A stretch of DNA of 64,000 nt, from the NCBI RefSeq assembly GCF_016625195.1, contig NZ_JACVUP010000001.1, positions 124,001 to 188,000 of the forward strand, written 5' to 3'. Under the pieces are notes generated by a model, which did no database searches, was not told where the DNA came from, and saw only the letters and a program-made list of their open reading frames with translations. The stretch comes from Erwinia sp. S63 (lineage in GTDB: Bacteria > Pseudomonadota > Gammaproteobacteria > Enterobacterales > Enterobacteriaceae). Both the position numbers and the translations under genes were made by a program. Positions 60,792-64,000 of the stretch are shown piece after piece. Within the stretch, counting starts at the first letter, position 1, and every line of letters starts with the position of its first letter.

Positions 60792-62825
60792 TTACTTCAC
60801 CTGCATTCCAGGCTGTGCACCGCTATCAACGGACAACACAAACAGGTCTGAACCGCCAGAACCGGCTGACAGCACCATGCCTTCTGACACGCCGAAACGC
60901 ATCTTACGCGGTGCCAGGTTAGCGACAATGATGGTCATCTTGCCAACCAACACTGACGGATCCGGATACGCCGCGCGAATACCCGAGAAAATCTGACGCT
61001 TCTCGCCGCCAAGATCCAGTTCCAGACGCAGCAGCTTGTCAGAACCCTCTACCAGTTCGGCTTTCTCAATCAGCGCCACGCGCATATCAACCTTGGCGAA
61101 ATCGTCAATGGTGATGGCGTCACCAATCGGTGCGTCAGCCAGAGGGCCGGTCACCGCAGGCTTGTTCGCCGCAGCTGCATCTTCTTTAGACGCTTCGATC
61201 AGTCCTTCAACTTTGGCCATTTCGATACGGCCATACAAGGCTTTGAACGGCGCCACATCGTGATCCAGCAGCGGCTGTGCAATCGCATCCCAGCTCAGTT
61301 CCGTGTTAAGGAAAGCTTCGGTACGCGCGCTCAGTGAAGGCAGCACCGGCTTCAGCCAGGTCATCAGAATGCGGAACAGGTTGATACCCATTGAGCAGAT
61401 CGCTTGCAGGTCAGCATCACGGCCTTCCTGTTTCGCCACCACCCACGGTGCCTGCTCATCCACATAGCGGTTAGCGATATCCGCCAGCGCCATGATTTCA
61501 CGAATCGCGCGGTTGTACTCGCGGCTCGCCCAGGCTTCGCCAATCTTCTCTGAGGCATCGACAAAGGTCTGATACAGAGCCGGATCGGCCAGTTCGCTCG
61601 CCAGTTTGCCGCCAAAACGCTTAGTGATGAATCCAGCATTACGGGAGGCGAGGTTCACCACCTTATTGACGATATCGGCATTTACGCGCTGTACGAAATC
61701 TTCCAGATTTAGGTCGATGTCGTCGATGCGTGAAGAGAGTTTCGCTGCGTAGTAGTAACGCAGGCTGTCCGCATCCAGATGTTGCAGCCAGGTGCTGGCC
61801 TTAATGAAGGTGCCGCGTGATTTGGACATCTTCGCGCCGTTCACCGTCACATAACCGTGCACAAACAGGTTGGTCGGCTTGCGGAAGTTGCTGCCTTCCA
61901 GCATTGCTGGCCAGAACAGGCTGTGGAAGTAAACGATGTCTTTACCGATGAAGTGATACAGCTCGGTAGAAGAATCTTTTTTCCAGAACTCGTCGAAATC
62001 GATGTTGCCGCGCTTGTCGCACAGGTTCTTAAAGGAACCCATGTAACCGATTGGCGCATCCAGCCACACGTAGAAGTATTTGCCCGGCGCGTCAGGGATC
62101 TCGAAACCAAAGTAAGGTGCATCGCGGGAGATATCCCACTGCTGTAAGCCCGATTCGAACCACTCCTGCATCTTATTCGCCACCTGCTCCTGCAACGCAC
62201 CTGAACGGGTCCAGGTCTGCAACATCGCACTGAATGAAGGCAGGTCGAAGAAGAAGTGCTCGGAATCACGCAGCACTGGCGTCGCGCCGGATACCACGGA
62301 TTTCGGATCGATCAGTTCTGTCGGGCTGTAGGTCGCGCTGCACACTTCGCAGTTATCGCCGTACTGATCCGGTGACTTACATTTCGGGCAGGTGCCTTTC
62401 ACAAAACGATCGGGCAGGAACATGCCTTTTTCCGGATCGTACAACTGTGAAATGGTGCGGTTCTTAATAAAACCGTTCTCTTTCAGACGACCGTAGATCA
62501 ACTCTGACAGCTGACGGTTTTCATCGCCGTGCGTGGAGTGATAGTTGTCGTAACTGATGTCGAAGCCAGCGAAGTCAGTTTCGTGCTCCTGCTTCATCTC
62601 GGCGATCATCTGCTCAGGCGGGATACCGAGCTGTTGGGCTTTCAGCATGATCGGCGTGCCATGGGCATCGTCTGCGCAGATGAAGTAAACCTGGTTGCCA
62701 CGCATTCGCTGGTAACGGACCCAAATGTCAGCCTGAATGTGCTCAAGCATGTGACCGAGATGGATAGAACCGTTTGCGTACGGCAGTGCGCACGTTACCA
62801 GAATTTTTTTAGCGACTTGAGTCAT
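60792..62825 (-). CDS. metG: Methionyl-tRNA synthetase
   Basis: Class I aminoacyl-tRNA synthetase. 677 residues, identical in length to E. coli. HIGH-type motif [10 protein letters not shown], zinc knuckle [22 protein letters not shown] loop [13 protein letters not shown], and the C-terminal EMAP-like tRNA-binding dimer domain ending GAQPGMQVK. The frame stays open 34 codons upstream, but [19 protein letters not shown] is the family start. Divergent from mrp. Confidence 0.98.
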   Translation of the reverse strand: MTQVAKKILVTCALPYANGSIHLGHMLEHIQADIWVRYQRMRGNQVYFICADDAHGTPIMLKAQQLGIPPEQMIAEMKQEHETDFAGFDISYDNYHSTHGDENRQLSELIYGRLKENGFIKNRTISQLYDPEKGMFLPDRFVKGTCPKCKSPDQYGDNCEVCSATYSPTELIDPKSVVSGATPVLRDSEHFFFDLPSFSAMLQTWTRSGALQEQVANKMQEWFESGLQQWDISRDAPYFGFEIPDAPGKYFYVWLDAPIGYMGSFKNLCDKRGNIDFDEFWKKDSSTELYHFIGKDIVYFHSLFWPAMLEGSNFRKPTNLFVHGYVTVNGAKMSKSRGTFIKASTWLQHLDADSLRYYYAAKLSSRIDDIDLNLEDFVQRVNADIVNKVVNLASRNAGFITKRFGGKLASELADPALYQTFVDASEKIGEAWASREYNRAIREIMALADIANRYVDEQAPWVVAKQEGRDADLQAICSMGINLFRILMTWLKPVLPSLSARTEAFLNTELSWDAIAQPLLDHDVAPFKALYGRIEMAKVEGLIEASKEDAAAANKPAVTGPLADAPIGDAITIDDFAKVDMRVALIEKAELVEGSDKLLRLELDLGGEKRQIFSGIRAAYPDPSVLVGKMTIIVANLAPRKMRFGVSEGMVLSAGSGGSDLFVLSVDSGAQPGMQVK

Positions 62826-62967
62826 AGTTTGCGTAGCGTTCCGTGAATAAAAATCGGGCTTAGATGTTACCCGAAGCACCCTCTGGCGTAAACACAACTG
62901 GACGGCATCTGATATTATTGAAAGCACATCGCCGATATCTGGCGTGATGAAAACACAAGGAGTTGGG

Positions 62968-64000
62968 ATGACTTCACAATCCCGGGAACATCATTCACCC
63001 GAAGCATTGCGCGCTGTGGTTATCGGCGTGCTGAGTGACTTTGAACATCCGACGCTGCATCACAATCTGACGACCTTGAAAGCCCTGCGCCATGTGGCAC
63101 TGCTCGACGGCAAGCTGCACATCGAACTGGTGATGCCGTTTGCCTGGGCCTCAGCCTTTGAAGAGCTGAAGGCACAAGTCAGCGCCGAACTGCTGCGTCT
63201 CACCCATGCGAGCGCCATCGACTGGCGTTTGCGCCACGACATTGCCACGCTGAAGCGCGTGAAAAATCATCCTGGCGCAACAGGCGTGAAGAACATCATA
63301 GCGGTGAGTTCCGGTAAAGGCGGCGTAGGCAAATCCAGCACCGCGGTGAACATGGCGCTGGCGCTGATTGCCGAAGGTGCGAAGGTCGGTATTCTCGATG
63401 CCGATATTTACGGCCCGTCGATTCCCAATATGCTCGGCACTGAGAGCCAGCGGCCAACCTCGCCGGATGGCACGCATATGGCGCCGATCATGGCGCACGG
63501 ACTGGCGACCAATTCGATTGGCTACCTGGTCACCGATGAAAATGCCATGGTATGGCGCGGCCCGATGGCCAGCAAAGCGCTGATGCAACTGCTAAACGAG
63601 ACGATGTGGCCGGATCTGGATTACCTGATTCTCGATATGCCACCGGGCACCGGGGATATCCAGCTGACGCTGGCGCAAAACGTCCCGGTGACCGGTGCGT
63701 TAGTGGTCACCACGCCACAGGACATCGCCCTGATTGATGCGCGTAAAGGCATTGTGATGTTTGAGAAGGTCAGCGTGCCGGTGTTGGGGGTGGTGGAGAA
63801 CATGAGCATTCATATTTGCAGCGAATGCGGCCATCATGAGCCGATTTTTGGCACCGGCGGTGCACAGAAACTGGCGGCGGATTACCACACGCAGCTACTG
63901 GCGCAACTGCCGCTGCATATCAATCTGCGTGAGGATCTGGATGATGGTGAACCAACGGTGATACGCCGTCCGGACAGCGAATTCACCGCACTGTACCGTC
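62968..64000 (+). CDS. mrp: Iron-sulfur carrier ATPase Mrp/ApbC (3' end outside window)
   Basis: P-loop ATPase that binds and transfers Fe-S clusters. ATG with AAGGAG six bases upstream. N-terminal MIP18-like domain ([20 protein letters not shown]), Walker A variant [51 protein letters not shown] and the cluster ligand motif [11 protein letters not shown]. About 344 of an expected roughly 370 codons are present, with no stop up to the window edge. Divergent from metG with a 142-bp spacer, as in E. coli. Confidence 0.97.
   Translation, partial: MTSQSREHHSPEALRAVVIGVLSDFEHPTLHHNLTTLKALRHVALLDGKLHIELVMPFAWASAFEELKAQVSAELLRLTHASAIDWRLRHDIATLKRVKNHPGATGVKNIIAVSSGKGGVGKSSTAVNMALALIAEGAKVGILDADIYGPSIPNMLGTESQRPTSPDGTHMAPIMAHGLATNSIGYLVTDENAMVWRGPMASKALMQLLNETMWPDLDYLILDMPPGTGDIQLTLAQNVPVTGALVVTTPQDIALIDARKGIVMFEKVSVPVLGVVENMSIHICSECGHHEPIFGTGGAQKLAADYHTQLLAQLPLHINLREDLDDGEPTVIRRPDSEFTALYR

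Overview
The window is an enterobacterial chromosome segment that looks like Pantoea/Erwinia (Erwiniaceae). Almost every protein is a close match to an Escherichia coli protein remembered from the 47-49 min region, and gene order largely follows that region (rcsC/rcsB/rcsD, ompC, apbE, alkB, yojI; yejM to yejA; mepS, lpxT, yeiR, efpL, fruBKA, nfo; yeiE, lysP; folE, yeiB, galS, mglBAC; sanA, cdd, yohKJ, metG, mrp). Differences from E. coli (no ada, mqo, cirA or yeiH; extra MFS, PPTase, malic-enzyme and Fur-regulated ABC genes) are what one expects of a sister family. The genus call is inference; no rRNA or marker comparison was possible.

Layout. 1-7.5 kb: Rcs phosphorelay, an inserted MFS transporter, the sRNA micF and the porin ompC. 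7.5-13.7 kb: two candidate small proteins, apbE-alkB, the peptide exporter yojI, a phosphopantetheinyl transferase, a small unknown and a GNAT. 13.7-17.4 kb: tRNA-Pro(GGG), yejLM (cardiolipin/LPS control), yejK and rplY. 17.5-30.2 kb: radD, rsuA-bcr, yejG, the peptide importer yejABEF, the c-di-GMP phosphodiesterase pdeN and the endopeptidase mepS. 30.7-37.6 kb: lpxT, yeiR behind a perfect Zur-type palindrome, efpL, yeiW and the Cra-controlled fructose PTS operon. 37.6-44 kb: nfo, an orphan unknown, a DUF1232 protein, yeiE, lysP and a two-gene iron-type ABC importer behind a perfect Fur box. 44-50.3 kb: formaldehyde detoxification (frmA-fghA) with a LysR regulator, an MFS of the YjiJ type, folE and yeiB. 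50.3-55.5 kb: galS and the mgl galactose importer with well-preserved GalS/CRP sites. 55.5-64 kb: a repeat-rich spacer, then sanA, maeA, cdd, yohJK, metG and the 5' part of mrp.

Functional themes are envelope homeostasis (Rcs, OmpC/MicF, YejM, MepS, LpxT, SanA), peptide traffic (YojI out, YejABEF in), metal response (Zur box at yeiR, Fur box at the FecCD-type importer) and sugar uptake (Fru PTS, Mgl).

Most of the window is ordinary conserved core genome. The places that deserve attention are a ~200-bp highly structured element bounded by a perfect 16-bp inverted repeat next to an 8-copy heptamer array (55.49-55.77 kb), two unlisted small ORFs antisense to the ompC-apbE spacer, the Zur-type site before yeiR, an unusual antisense ORF in the mglB leader, and several long perfect hairpins that lack terminator T-tracts. 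I found no CRISPR array, prophage, complete insertion sequence, or obviously new multi-gene system. All similarity statements rest on recalled sequences, not on a database search.
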